Of a stretch of 49,408 bases of DNA, positions 1 to 11,369 are shown piece after piece. Under the pieces are notes generated by a model. The model did no database searches, had not been told where the DNA came from, and saw nothing but the letters and a program-made list of their open reading frames with translations. The position numbers and the translations under genes are program-made. Origin of the DNA: Byssothecium circinans (lineage: Eukaryota > Ascomycota > Dothideomycetes > Pleosporales > Massarinaceae); NCBI GenBank assembly GCA_010015675.1, contig ML976984.1:1195479-1244886 (forward strand). The letters run 5' to 3'. Numbering within the stretch: the stretch's first letter is position 1; every line of letters starts with the position of its first letter.

Positions 1-105
1 AATAGCTCCAATATTTAAATTGTTATTAAAGGTTGAATCTTTGATTTTCCGCCAAGCAAAAAGTGGCCGCTTCGGTGGTGTGGCCGCTTCGGTGGGGGAA
101 TACGT
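1..105. repeat. Right end of a Fot1/pogo-like transposon cut by the window edge
   Basis: The last bases before 105 (GAATACGT followed by TA at 106-107) match the terminus of the complete element at 1734-3592. The inner part, with GCCAAG and two copies of TGGCCGCTTCGGTG, resembles the same terminal inverted repeat. The sequence after 107 belongs to another copy of the family, so this element appears to have inserted into that copy at a TA. It is far less AT-rich than its neighbours, which suggests a younger insertion. The rest lies left of the window. Confidence 0.55.
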
Positions 106-1255
106 TACTGCAAGTTACTATTTAAGCTCTTTAATGCGCGACTTTATAAGCGTAGTATTATGTAGTACTAATTTAGTACCTTTAATAAGCTGCAAAAGCC
201 TATCCTACGCTATTCGTAGTAACTAAGTAATAGAATTACATATAAACTTTAACTATAAGCTAAATTTACGTGTATTACTTAGAGTCCTTAATAGCTATAG
301 CGTCTTTAGTAGTAAGGGTCCTAGTAAGGTACGTATACGTATATTAAGGTAATTAAGTACTACCTATACGTTTAAAGGGACTAGCCTTATTACTTTAAAG
401 GCCTTTTAATAGTTCTAAACTATAAATATACTTAAAAATATATCTTTAAAGGCTAGTAGACACGCTTCCTTTTTAATATAAAAGACGTATTAGCGCGCTA
501 AGTTCTAAATAATCTTAGAGTACTTACGCTTAAGTAGTAAGAAACATACTATATTAAGTAGCTAAAGTATATATAATAAGTATACTAGTATATAAAGTAT
601 AAGGATCTTATTGGCTTAATAATAATCTTTAAAACCTTAATTAAGGTAGCTTTTATAGCTATCTAAAATTAGTAACTAATAGACGCCTACTATTTTACTT
701 TTTATATACGCGTTAAAGTACTTTAACTATATAAGACTAAGCTTATTATTTATCTATCTATTCTTTAAGACTAAGAGCTTTTAATTATGTAGTATATTAG
801 CTTCCTAATACTATAAAAAGATATAGACGCGTCCTTTATATATAAAAAATAGTAGGGTAAATATACTATTTAAATATATACTCTAGATCTCTATTATCTA
901 CTTATAGTTACTTATCTAAATAATAGTAGGCCTTACTTACCTCTTAAAACTAGTAACTACTTTTATAAAACTAATAATACTTATCTAAAAGCTAGTCTTA
1001 TTAAAGTTATATATATTATTATTATGTATACTATACTTAATCTTAGTATTTTCTATAAGCTTAAGCTACCTACTAATTACCTTAGAATCTTCCTATAGAA
1101 CTTTCTAATAGTCTTTTACATAGTTTTAAATAGTTTATAACTATTCTACTTAGTTATAGCCTACCTTCTCTTTACCCTACTTAGCTAGTAGTTTATTCGC
1201 TATATCTAATACTTTACCTAATATAGGCGCGAATCCTTATAAATTAAGTGTTAAA
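106..1255 (-). repeat. RIP-degraded Fot1/pogo-like transposase remnant, copy 1
   Basis: This block is colinear with 2120-3262 at an offset of about 2.0 kb. Read on the minus strand it still shows the DDE_1 (Fot1/pogo) landmark FSPLKRKYS in degraded form (FLLLKRKYS) around 500-560, followed by a run like YVFYIKKEACLL. Many stops interrupt it. TpA is very frequent while CpA and TpG are nearly absent, as expected after CpA to TpA RIP. Both ends are lost: the left is interrupted by another element and the right breaks off near 1255. Confidence 0.75.
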
Positions 1256-1731
1256 AGGTAATAGAGATATAGCAGAGATAGTCAAAATAGTAGTAGATTA
1301 ATAGTAGGTTGTGTCGTCTATCATGTGTAGTTCAGAGTTTGATCGAAGATAGAGCATTTACTTATACCTTTCTTCAGCCTATTCCTACTAGCCTGTATGC
1401 GGTAGATAGTATAAAGAAAGGCTGCAAGCGTTCTTACTTTTCTACAAACGTCTTAGCTTAATATTGTTTCTTTATTAATAAAGAACCAATAACGCCACAA
1501 TATTAGCTAGACCTTTGGATCGGTCGATTGATCGATTGCTTGATCGATCGATCGATCTAGGATGGTTCCATCCGATCTATAGTCAACTGCCTAGGTGGTA
1601 GTAGTCTAGGATAGCCTAGATTACTAACCTATAGTATTTAACTACTAGGTAATAAGGAGTATATATAGAAATAAGAGCAGATTAATATAAGTATTAAATA
1701 TACTCTTATATTCTAACATTAAGGTTAAGGA
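1256..1731. repeat. Unassigned AT-rich repeat, possibly LTR-derived, with a GATC tract
   Basis: This block lies between the broken right side of one transposon copy and the left TIR of the next. Its base composition is less TpA-biased than its neighbours. It contains a simple run of GATC/GATT units (about 1518-1558). It ends with a TATATA box-like stretch and a tail (TCTTATATTCTAACA) of the kind seen at the 3' end of fungal LTRs. No coding potential is visible. The LTR reading is a guess, because no matching 5' terminus was found. Confidence 0.3.
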
Positions 1732-1733
1732 TA

Positions 1734-1798
1734 ACGTATTCTACTATTGAACCGCCTACACTATTAAACCACTTATGATTCTTTAGCAACACTAACTT
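1734..1798 (+). repeat. Left terminal inverted repeat of the Fot1-like element
   Basis: It begins ACGTATTCTACTATTGAACC and is matched in reverse complement by 3528-3592. Over the first 60 positions I count six differences, all transitions, as RIP would leave. TA precedes it at 1732-1733. Confidence 0.85.
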
Positions 1799-3527
1799 AC
1801 TTAACTGCATTATTATTATCATCTGCATTACTATCTAAAAATATATACTAAGTACTAGCCCCTAACTTAGAAGAACCCTCTTTATTAGCTTAACAAGTTC
1901 TTATGTTATGCCTAGTCTTACCGTAGTTGCTATAGCGCTAAACACCTAGTTGTTATAGTTATTATACCTTACTCTTACCCTCTACCTTCACCCTTTTACA
2001 GTTCTAAACTATTCCTAATAGTTTAGAACTATTCTAGTCTATTATAGGACTATACTCTATAGTACTACCCTTCTAAATATACTTGTACTTACGTGTTTTA
2101 CGCTTAGTTATTACCTTAAGTTGCTTTTTAAAGTCTTTAATACGCGACTTTATAAGCGTAGTACTATGCAGCACTAACTTAGCACCTTTAATAAGCTATA
2201 AAAGCCCACCCTACGCCGTCCGTAGTGATTAAGTAATAAAATTACGTACAAACTTTAACTAAGAGCTAAATTCGCATGTATTACTTAGAGTCCTTAATAG
2301 CTATGGCGTCTCTAGTAGTAGGGATCCTAGTAGGGTGCATATACGCACATTAAGGTAATTAAGTACTACCTGCACGTTTAGAGGGACTAGCCCTGTTGCC
2401 TTAAAGGCCTTTTAATAGTTCTAAACCATAAATACGCTTAAAAACGCGTCTTTAAGGCTGGTAGGAACGCTTTCTTATTAATGTAAAAAACGCGCTATTG
2501 CGCTAAGCCCTAAATAATCTTAAAGTACTTGCGCTTAAGCGGCGAGAATAACACTACATTAAGCGGCTGGAGGATGTATGACGAGTATAGTAGCATATAA
2601 AGTATAAGGATCTTATTATCTTAATAATAATCCTTAAAATCTTAATTTAGGTGGCTTTCGTAGCTATCTAAAATTAGCAACTAATAGACACTAATAGTTC
2701 TTACCTTTATATGCGCGTTAAAGTGCTTTAACTACGCGAGACTAAGCTTATTAGTTATCTATTCATTCTCTAAGACTAAGAGCTTCTAATTACGTGGTAT
2801 ATTAGCTTCCTAGTACTATAAAAAGATATAGACGCGTCTTTTATATATAATAAATAGTAGGGTAAATATACTATTTAAATATATACTCTAGATATCTGTT
2901 ACCTACTCTTTATCACCTAGCTAAACCGTTGTAGGCCTTGCTTACTTCTCTAAGCTAGTAACTACTTTTATAGAGCTAATAATACCTATCTAAAAGCTAG
3001 TTTTATTAAAGTTATATATATTATTATTATGTACGCTATACTTTACTTTAGTGTCTTACATAAGCTTAAACTACGCGCTAACTACCTTAAGATCTTCCTA
3101 TTTTGCTCTCTAATAGTCCTTTAAATAGTTCTAAACTATTTATAACTATTCTAAATAGTTTACGAACTATACTACCTAGTTAATGCCTACGTTCTTACTA
3201 CCCTACTTATATAATAGTTTATTCGCCATATCTAATACTTTACCTAACGTAGGCGTGAATCCTTGCGAATTAAAGTTAAGGATATATTAGATAAGTGTCT
3301 CCTACTTAGTTAGGGATAGTTTTAAACGGTTTAGTACTATTTCTAGTTAAAAAGGTATTCCTCTAGCGCGTTTAGTAAAGACATGAGGCTTAACGTTAAA
3401 GGCTATAGCAGCGCTTTAATAGCTTTTAAATTAGCCTCTATTATATGCGTTAAGGGCAAGCTGTAGTCTACCTTCGTGTTGCAGTCGTTTAGACCTTTGT
3501 TGTTAAGGCATTTTCGCGTTGAAGATG

Positions 3528-3592
3528 GAGTTAGTGTTGCCAAGGAATCATAAGTAGTTTAATAGTGTAGGCGGTTTGATAGTGGAATACGT
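3528..3592 (-). repeat. Right terminal inverted repeat of the Fot1-like element
   Basis: In reverse complement it begins ACGTATTCCACTATCAAACC and pairs with 1734-1798. TA follows at 3593-3594. Related terminal sequences close the fragments ending near 105, 3902 and 4177. Confidence 0.85.
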
Positions 3593-3594
3593 TA

Positions 3595-3902
3595 TATTTA
3601 ATAATTATTTTATACTTAGTTAGGGATAGTTTTGAATAGTTTAGTACTATTTCTAGTTAAAAAGGTATTCCTCTAGCATGTTTAAATAGGACGTGATATT
3701 TAATATTAAAGGCCTTAGTAGCGTATTAATAGCTATTAAATTAGCCTCTATTATATATAATAAGAGTAAGCTATAGTCTACCTTTATATTAAAGTTATTT
3801 AGAGTAGTATTATTAAGGTATTATTATGTTAAAGATAGTAATAGTATTACTAAGGAAATTCAGGTAGTTTAGTAGGTTAGGTAGTTTAGTAGTACTTTAT
3901 AT
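3595..3902 (-). repeat. Solo right-end fragment of the same transposon family (fragment 1)
   Basis: The block starting TTAGTTAGGGATAGTTTTGA at about 3609 repeats 3306 onward at an offset of about 303 bp. It ends in a decayed copy of the right terminal repeat (CTAAGGAAATT ... CTTTATATTA). Only the terminal ~300 bp of an element are present; no transposase part remains. It is strongly TpA-biased. Confidence 0.65.
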
Positions 3903-4177
3903 TAGTTATAAATAGTTTAAAACTATTTATAGTTAAAAGGTAATTTTATTAATATAGTTAAAAAGGCTCTAATAATAAATATTAAAAGCCTTAGTAGCAT
4001 ATTGGAGGCTTTTAAATTAGCCTAAATAGTAAGCCTAAAGAGTAAGCTTAATCCTACCTTCTTATTAAATAAGTATTGCGTTTAGTAGTTAAGGTATTTT
4101 ATAATAAGTATAGTGTTAGTATTACTAAGGAAAAGTAGCCGTCTTAGTAGGTTAGCTATCTTAGTAGTGCTTTACGT
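3903..4177 (-). repeat. Solo right-end fragment of the same transposon family (fragment 2)
   Basis: This is a third tandem copy of the right-end region. It includes AAAAGCCTTAGTAGCATATT, matching AAAGGCCTTAGTAGCGTATT in the previous fragment, and a terminal repeat ending TTTACGT before TA at 4178-4179. With 3280-3592 and 3595-3902 it forms three head-to-tail right ends of one family. The normal-composition sequence of the HET-NACHT-WD40 gene flank begins just beyond 4220. Confidence 0.65.
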
Positions 4178-4690
4178 TATATAAAGTAGTAATAGGATGT
4201 ATATTTCTATATAAAATACAGAGAAAAGCACGCCGCGAGAACCGCGCTAGCAGCCCGTTCATGGAGGGGATTGTATCACCGGAAAGCTCACAAGGCCTGT
4301 TCCGGTGCAGTTCGACCTAGAAGAAATAAACAAATCGCTGTCCTGTTCTCCAATTTGTTCGTTTGCAAGTATTTCGTAAACGAAGTCGCTAAGACGGAGT
4401 CGTAGCCTTGGATAGCTTGTAGGGTTTCCCCATTCATCACAGAAACCCAATAAGAGTATGAGATCTTGCCAACTATAAAAAGAATAAAATATACCTCATC
4501 CACAGCTCCCTCAGTAACACGTAGCTCATCACCACCATCAACCGGAAAAACGCGGGTCCGCCATATCAATAACATTGCCTTGCGCGACCTCTCCTTCCCC
4601 ATACTCAATGTCAGGACCCATCTGTATATAGACCACCAGATACCTTGTCAATCCAATCTTCAAGAAGCTCTGAGTCGTCGACTTTCTCGG
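4178..4690. other. Boundary of repeat block and 3' flank of the HET-NACHT-WD40 gene
   Basis: Composition changes from TpA-rich repeat to ordinary GC content near 4220. The rest is the downstream region of the minus-strand gene ending at 4691. A 106-codon open frame on the minus strand (4288-4608) has no recognisable domain, and I regard it as chance. Confidence 0.5.
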
Positions 4691-7600
4691 TTACATTAAC
4701 TCATCCTGCTTTTCTGGCATATCAACTTCGCATAGCCACACCCTTCCAGCTCCGGTACCAATGCCAATTGCCTTGTCCGACAGTACTAAGCACGACGGGC
4801 GATACTCTGAGGGTAGCCTTACAAGATTTTCCGAGTTATAAGTTATCCATACTCCGTCTGCGCTTAGACCTAAGCCTCGAAATGGACGATTTTGCAGCTC
4901 CAAATCCGTTGCAAGTGCTCTTGTACCCGACTGAGAGCTAACTCGGATGGTACCAAAGTCGGTGTGGAGATATGAGTCGCTAATGTCAAATGACAGATGT
5001 AAAATTGTACCCTCAACATCAATTGTTCGGAGGCAAACGCCGCTATTGGCGTCCCGGATCTTGATCGTACAGTCGGTTGATGCTGTTACTAGCAGGGTCG
5101 AGTCGTAGGAAAAGGTCACTGACGCGACCGAGTCGTAGGAAAAGGTCACTGACGCGACCGAGTCGCTATGATCTGAGAGCGTTAGGCATTTACCGCTTCT
5201 GGTGTCCCAGAGATTGACTTTGCGGTCTGACATCACCGACGCTAGTCGCTTTGAATCGCTGGCGAAGGCTACTGAATTGACCCAACAGCTGTGGCCCCTA
5301 AGCGTCTGCAGACACACACAGCTGCTAACATCCAAGATCTCAACCGCCCCTCCAGGCCAAGACGCTGCTGCCAGCTGACTTGAGTCATAGGAAAACGCCA
5401 ATGCGGAGAAGCCGGTGCCATGGATCTTGAATGTCCGCAAGCACACACCACTGTTGGAGTCCCATATCTTAACCATGCCATCGTATGATGCCGATGCTAA
5501 GTAGGCCGAATCATGGGAGAAGACTACTGATCTACACCTTTCGCTATGCTCCCTAAGGGTCTGTAGACATACACCGCTGCTGGTGTCCCAAATTTTGATT
5601 GTATGGTCGTCCGACGCAGATGCTAGTCGGGTCGAGTCGTGGGAGATTACTATTGAATTGATCCCACTACTATGGCTTTCGCGCATCTGCCAATCCGGGT
5701 GTGCATTACTGCTGGTGTCCCAGATCTTGATTGTGCAGTCTTCCGACGCCGACACTAGCCTGGTCGAGTCGTGAGAGAAGGCTACCGATCTGACCCCATT
5801 GCTATGGCCTTGAAATGTCTGCAGGCATATACCAGTATTGACATCCCATATTTTGACTGTTCTATCTCCTGATACATTCCTATACTTGTTATACGACCCT
5901 GACACCAGCCAGGACGAATCGTGGGAGAAGGCCACTGAATGAACATAATCGCTATGGCCATTGAGCGTCTTTAAGCACGCGCCGCTGTTGACGTTCCATA
6001 TCTTAATTGTGCAATCATCTGACGTCGATGCCGACGCCAGCAACGCCGAGTCATGAGAGAAAGCTACTGATGTAACATGATCGTCGGCTTCGAGCGTCTG
6101 CAGGCACGCGCCGCTGCTAGCATCCCAAATTTTGATAGTGTCATCGTCCGCTGCTGTTACTAGCTGGCTTGAGTCGTGTGAGAAAGCTACTGAATTGACC
6201 CAACCTTTATGACCTTCGAACGTCTGTAGGCATAGACCACTACTAACGTCCCATATCTTCGCGGTATCTGCGTATGATGCTGACGCCAGCCAGGTTGAGT
6301 CGTGAGAGAAAACAACCGAGCTATGGCCCCTAAATGTCTGCAGGCACGCGCCGCTACTAATATCATAGATCTGGACCGGGCCATCATCCCCAAACTTCTG
6401 CGTCGGACCGCCCAAAAATGACCGTTCGCCCTTGCGGTTCCACATTGCTATTGCCAGCAGGGTCGAGTCATGAGAGAATGCTACTGAGTGAATATAATCG
6501 CTAAAGCCGTCAAGCGTCTGTGAGCACGCGCCGCTGTGGACGTCCCAAATCTTAACCGTAGCATCCTCTGACGCTGATGCCAGCCAGGCCGAGTCGTGAG
6601 AGATGGCTACTGCTGTAATAGGTTCTTCATGATCTTCGAGCGTCTGTAGACAAGCACTCCAGCTGTCTCCTATGGCAGGTTTAATCCTAATGTGGTTGGG
6701 CTCTTCGTGCTTGAAAAGCATTCTAGTTGAACTGCCGGTCGGGCTGAATAATAGCGCAGACCCGTATAACTGAAGAGGGCTGCATTCTATCCCTTTTTGG
6801 TGGTACATGAGAAATCGACGGATATCGTGTACCAGTTGCATCAATTCAGCTGCATCTGCCCTTCCCTTGGTGGTGTTAGTGCGCGGATATAAAAAAGCGG
6901 TGCTTATCAATATTTACCTGTAACAAATTCTCAAGCTTCGCCAGCGACACAACTCCTGCTGATATAGCTTCGCATAAGCTAAGAGCCTCAAGCCAATAAA
7001 GATGTTTCGCCCGAAGAAATTCGTGGACGGCGCCTCCATCTTGCATTACAGAGGAATTTGTCGTAGAGCTGCGGCCCCAGTCGCAGAGGTGATTGATCCA
7101 GTAGACACACGAGTAGCGCGACGCCCCTAATGGATCATTTTGTGGCTGCTCAACTTGCTCAATAGGATATCCTAATGCACCCAAGCTGTACATGTCTCGC
7201 CGGAGAGTTCTAGACATGATCTGGATGGATCTAGAAACGATTTGTCCACAGACTTCTCTCATCCCGGAAGGAAAGACGCTCACTTCATCTGATAGAAAAT
7301 CCGTAGCTGACTGATGAATGACGTACACATAAGCTTCTTGTACTGTGAGGAACGAGCCACACATCTTTACAATAGTCGCTGTGGTTTCTTCTGTGTCGAG
7401 GCCTTGGTTCGGCAAGTCTGCTAGAAAGCAAAGCTCCTGCATATGTAGCGGACGGTAGGTCGCAACGACGGTGGAGAGAACCTGACCGCAAAGTTCTGGG
7501 GTTTGGCGCTTCAACTGCTTTATATGTTGCACCATTCGCCGATATACTTCTGTCAGCTCTGTTGGGACTTCTTCGAGAACCTGAAGTACTTCCCACGCCT

Positions 7601-9173
7601 GGACATCTTTGAGCTCTTTCATAACTAGAGATACCCAGAGGAAAGTGCCATTCGCCTTCCGTTGCATGGTCTCTCGAACTGACGATTGAATTGATTCGTC
7701 ATGCTGGATCTGTTCTAACTCCAGAAGGCGATGGTCGATATAAGCGTCGACAGCGCGCGATATTTGCGCAGCGTTTTCTTTCAACTCAAGACTTAGCCTC
7801 GCTCCAGAACTGTCGAGCTGCAGTCTCTGTTCGATGTTGGCGTAGTTACGACTCGTCACTATCCACTTGATGTGGGGAAATAAAGACGACTTCTGTACGA
7901 TGAAGGCCAACAACTTCTCTAGATCCTTTACGCATTCGTCGAGCGCATCGACGAAGAAGTACGCATTGTCTAAAGTTGAATCTTCCAGGATCTCTGTAAA
8001 AATCTCACATAAAACGACCCATGCATTGGCATCTTCGAAGAGCGCTTTCCCTATCCGGTCATACTTCTCCCGCAGTTTCGAGATTAGCGATGGCTGCTGG
8101 CGGACAAGCATAAACAGCAGACCTCGCAGCACCGCCGTTGCGCTGTTAATCCGCGAGTCCGTAGCCTGGCAGAAGAAGTACGAGTGTAGGGATGTCTTGG
8201 CCGTTGTTGACTTGCTTAGCTCATTAATAATGCCACAGAGCAGCATAGTCTTGCCCTTGCCAGGATCGCCCTTAATCCATAGTAGCCGGCTCTGCGGGTC
8301 GTTATGCCAATGGACAAAGTCCGGGTTTTGGAAAATCCAGTGGTATGACTCCTCTAGCAGTCCGCCCTTAGTCTCCTCAATACGTACTTTGTCACGCCGT
8401 GGATCAGTAACGTGTAAGTCACGCGTACACATGTCCAGCTTATCGATTTCGTCTCGGAGTCGTCCTAATGCCCTTCCTATACCTTCGCCGTAGAAAGGAG
8501 GTACAGAGACGCCAAAAATGCCCAATAATGAGTAAGCCTTGTCTTCTTCGAGCTTGGTCTCGCGGTCTGTTATCCATGACAGGCGATCGTTGACACTAAA
8601 CTGCGACAGCGGTTCTCCTTGAAGGGCTCGCTCTGGAATGCCTGTTATCTCGTGTATCTGTGACCGAAGAGAAACTTTATCGCCAAGTCGCTGGTGTTGC
8701 CGGGAAAAAAACTCAACTGCACGAGGCGCGAGAAGCTCTTGAAGTGTCCAACCCCGAGTGAACCATCGGCTTCTCTGAAAGGTAGACTTCCACTCAGAAG
8801 TGTCACTATTCGCTTTCCGTTTAGCTGTCGAAACATCTGACAAGTAGACGTAACACCGAGCCGCCTTGCGATACCAAAGAAACATGGAGTTAATGGCCCG
8901 CGACAGCTCAGCCTTGTTTTCCTTGTTGATACAGCAGGTGTCGATCCAGAAGTAGTCTAAGCCATCCTGCCTAGCTTGCGCTGCGCAGAAGCGAATCTTC
9001 TCATACCCAGGTTTATCCGCGCCGGTGCCCTTTGTTAAGTCGTCAAATGTGACCTCACTGTCGTCCGCTCCCCATGTATGTGAGAGGATTGCATAGGGTG
9101 GAATTTCTTCGTTATTGGTAAAAAGCTCCGTGAGATAGTATCCGCCAGCACCTCTACACTGCAAAAGGCGCAT
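4691..9173 (-). CDS. HET-NACHT-WD40 protein (NLR-like heterokaryon incompatibility/cell-death receptor)
   Basis: Two exons, 9173-6918 and 6865-4691, give about 1,476 aa. Residues 1-240 are a HET domain with PPYAILSHTWG (25-35), DYFWIDTCCIN (73-83) and RGWTLQELLAP (140-150). A NACHT NTPase follows, with Walker A GDPGKGKT (302-309) and Walker B YFFVDALDE (405-413). After the NACHT-associated region come about 12 WD40 repeats (about 823-1340; recurring FSHDS...LASAS...IKIWD) and a divergent C-terminal tail. This is the architecture of Podospora HET-E/HET-D/HET-R: WD repeats sense a ligand, NACHT oligomerises and HET triggers cell death. The 52-nt intron (6866-6917) is inferred: donor GTAAAT, branch CACTAAC, and an unusual AAG acceptor that keeps frame and gives LENLLQ|GRADAAEL; CAG acceptors downstream would frameshift. 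WD repeats are clearly diverged from each other. A 30-bp tandem duplication lies in the penultimate repeat region. Confidence 0.88.
5101..5160 (-). repeat. Perfect 30-bp tandem duplication inside the WD40 coding region
   Basis: The unit AGTCGTAGGAAAAGGTCACT plus GACGCGACCG occurs twice without a mismatch (5101-5130 and 5131-5160). It is in frame and duplicates ten residues (VASVTFSYDS) at about residues 1321-1340. That adds an extra beta-strand-like segment to one WD blade. The perfect identity points to a recent slippage event. Confidence 0.95.
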
Positions 9174-9587
9174 TTTCGGTTGAGTAGAACAAAGTGGAAG
9201 GAATAGGTTTCGGTCGACCTCGGTTGCGGCAGCCTAGCCAGACGTACTGGAAACCACGATGGCAACCAGCTATTGCGTTTTTCGATTTCGCGAGGTAAGG
9301 CTGAATCAGGCTGGGGTCGCGTCAGGATATCGAATATTTGCACAGCCCAGAGTGTGACTAAGCAAGGTTGAGGTCCGTGCGCAGAGAAAGGACTAAAAGT
9401 TGCAAAAACCGGAAGCCGATTCTGCAAGCGAGTGTAGAGGCTGATAGGGCATCGGCTCTTATATGCAAGCACCATGGTCTGTGCGTGTGCAAGGCAACCA
9501 TCTCCGTGTACGCAGCTAAGCGTGCCGTCTTGATGCTCAAAGTGCGCATAGCCTTGGTCCGTGCATGAAATGTCAGGGTCTTGATGC
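9174..9587 (-). promoter_or_regulatory. 5' flank of the HET-NACHT-WD40 gene
   Basis: This is about 414 bp between the HET gene start and the TA target duplication of the inserted transposon. No gene is seen. Short direct repeats occur near the transposon: CTTGATGCT at about 9532 and 9580, and GGTCCGTGC at about 9371 and 9556. I cannot assign a core promoter element with confidence. Confidence 0.4.
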
Positions 9588-9589
9588 TA

Positions 9590-9642
9590 ACGTGTTTTAT
9601 CAGCAAGCTGCGCACATCAGCAAGCTGCGCACCCCACCAAGA
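9590..9642 (+). repeat. Left 53-bp terminal inverted repeat
   Basis: It starts ACGTGTTTTATCAGCAAGCT and is identical to the reverse complement of 11370-11422. Inside it, the 17-mer ATCAGCAAGCTGCGCAC occurs twice in direct orientation. Such doubled motifs are typical of transposase binding sites, though that role is inferred. Confidence 0.95.
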
Positions 9643-11369
9643 AAAGACGCCTTCTTTGTATAATAGCTCAACAACGCCACAATAAATCGCGATATAAATA
9701 GAACTGATAGATTTAGGCTATCTAGTAGTACACTGAGTCCTATTATAGCCTTGAACGTGACAGTTGCTGCACGTTGGTAGTGCGCGACGTCGCTGTGGTT
9801 GATCTCTCTACTCACCCTCCTAAGCTACCCTATCAGCCTCTGTAGTAAGCAATTGACCTTCCTAAGCCTGTAGAGCGCCTCTACGGGCAATATACTATCG
9901 GCGCTGCGTCTGCTTACGCTCTTGACGCTGTACTGCTTCTTAAAGCTTTATAACTTCCTCTGTAAGGATAGTAGTTTGATGCATAGCAAGCTAGCACCCT
10001 TTTACAAGCTAGCGCATAGCTAGGATAGTAGGCCTCTGTGACTGCTGTTGAAGGCGGGCCTAAATAAGCTGAGCCTGCTGCTAAAGCTAAGCTACTGTAT
10101 AAGGTGTCTCAGCTATCTACTATTCTCCTGCTACGGCTTCTATCTGTAGTAGTGACGGTGTTCGTATAATAGTTAGAGATAAAAGGACGCGTTCTAAGCT
10201 ATATAGGACTAGCCTTATCGCTTGAAAGCTAGCTTAGATATTCTCTACTATTAAGGCTATCGCTCTAGCCTAGTTGTAGATAGATAGGAAGTCTACTTTA
10301 TTAACGTAGAAGATATGTTAGCAAGCAAGCTACTAGATAGCTTAGCTATACGCGCGCTTTAGAGGCGAGAAGCAGCCCACATCTAGTAGCTGTAGTAGAT
10401 GCAAGCTATAAGGTAGTATATAGAGGGTAATTATACGATTCTCTATATAGTACTAATCAAATTTAGGCGTAGCATAGCTACCGTATCTGTCTAGGATAAG
10501 CAGCTAGTAGGTACCTATAGCGCGCTGCTTAGTGCAGCTATTAAAGTGCTTTAGCTAGGCAAAGCCTAGCTAATTAGTCGTCTAGCTGTTATCGCTAATA
10601 GCAAGGATCTAGTTAACAGGTATATTACGATACTAGGCTGCTTAGTAGAGCTTTCCTAGTAGGATAATAAACAGTAGGATAGACTAGCTAGCAGCGCTTA
10701 CCCCTTTAATCGCAGTAACCTACTGCTAGTTACCTGGCTAAATAGCAACTGCTTTGCTAATTATATTAGAGCTAGTAACTACCTTTAACGTCGCAGCAAC
10801 ACTTATAGCAAAGCTAGTCTTATTAAAGTTGTAGATATCCTAATCTAGTATCCTATAGCGCTAACGCGTGTCCTTAACAAGCTTGAACTAGGCCTGAATC
10901 GCGATAGGATCTTTAGCTTTTATATGCTGTACGTTGCGCTTCCTATTCTACTTTGTCTAAAGCTCTGACTAAGCCTAGATAAAGCGCGTTGCCTAGAGCT
11001 TACCTAGGGGAGGAGGAGAAGGAGATTTACCACGCGCTGCAACTAGAACGTCTGCTATTCGTCGTACGTCAATAATCTAGGGTGGAAATCCTCGTCAATT
11101 AAGGTCTAGTATCTATTAAACTAGAGACTACTCCTTAGTAGGCAATAGCTTTTAGTTTAGTAGTCTAGTCTTATTCTTTGGCCGTATACCTTAAAGGCGC
11201 GCTCGAAGGGTTGATTCTGGTACATTATAGGCTGCTGCTAGCTTGCGCACAGATAATAGAGGGTTTGATTGAAAAGAGGCAACTACAAGGCCTAATCGGC
11301 CTTCTTTTAAGGCCTTTTGGGCTTGTGGTTGTGGCGGCATAGTTGATAGGAGAGATGACTTTAGACGCG

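Larger units (their letters stand above)
1734..3592 (-). mobile_element. Complete but RIP-inactivated Fot1/pogo-like DNA transposon
   Basis: The element is 1,859 bp, close to the size of Fot1, bounded by imperfect terminal inverted repeats of about 65 bp and by TA on both sides (1732-1733 and 3593-3594), the usual target of this superfamily. The minus strand carries a degraded DDE_1 transposase. Around 2470-2620 it reads YILQPLNVVLFSPLKRKY, which corresponds to the conserved HLLQPLDVGCFSPLKR block, with stops and changes of the C-to-T type (H to Y, D to N). The interior is depleted in CpA/TpG. The copy cannot encode an active transposase. Confidence 0.85.

Noticed and set aside
1518..1558. 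GATC-rich tract as a regulatory site cluster
   Set aside because: It is a simple repeat within degraded repeat DNA with no adjacent gene to regulate.
4288..4608. A 106-codon minus-strand gene downstream of the receptor
   Set aside because: It has no domain, no splice signals and an odd composition; it is likely 3' flank.
4691..9173. Two separate genes, a WD40 protein (4691-6910) and a HET-NACHT protein (6876-9173)
   Set aside because: The overlap contains donor, branch and acceptor signals of a 52-nt intron, and the joined protein has the known HET-NACHT-WD40 architecture.
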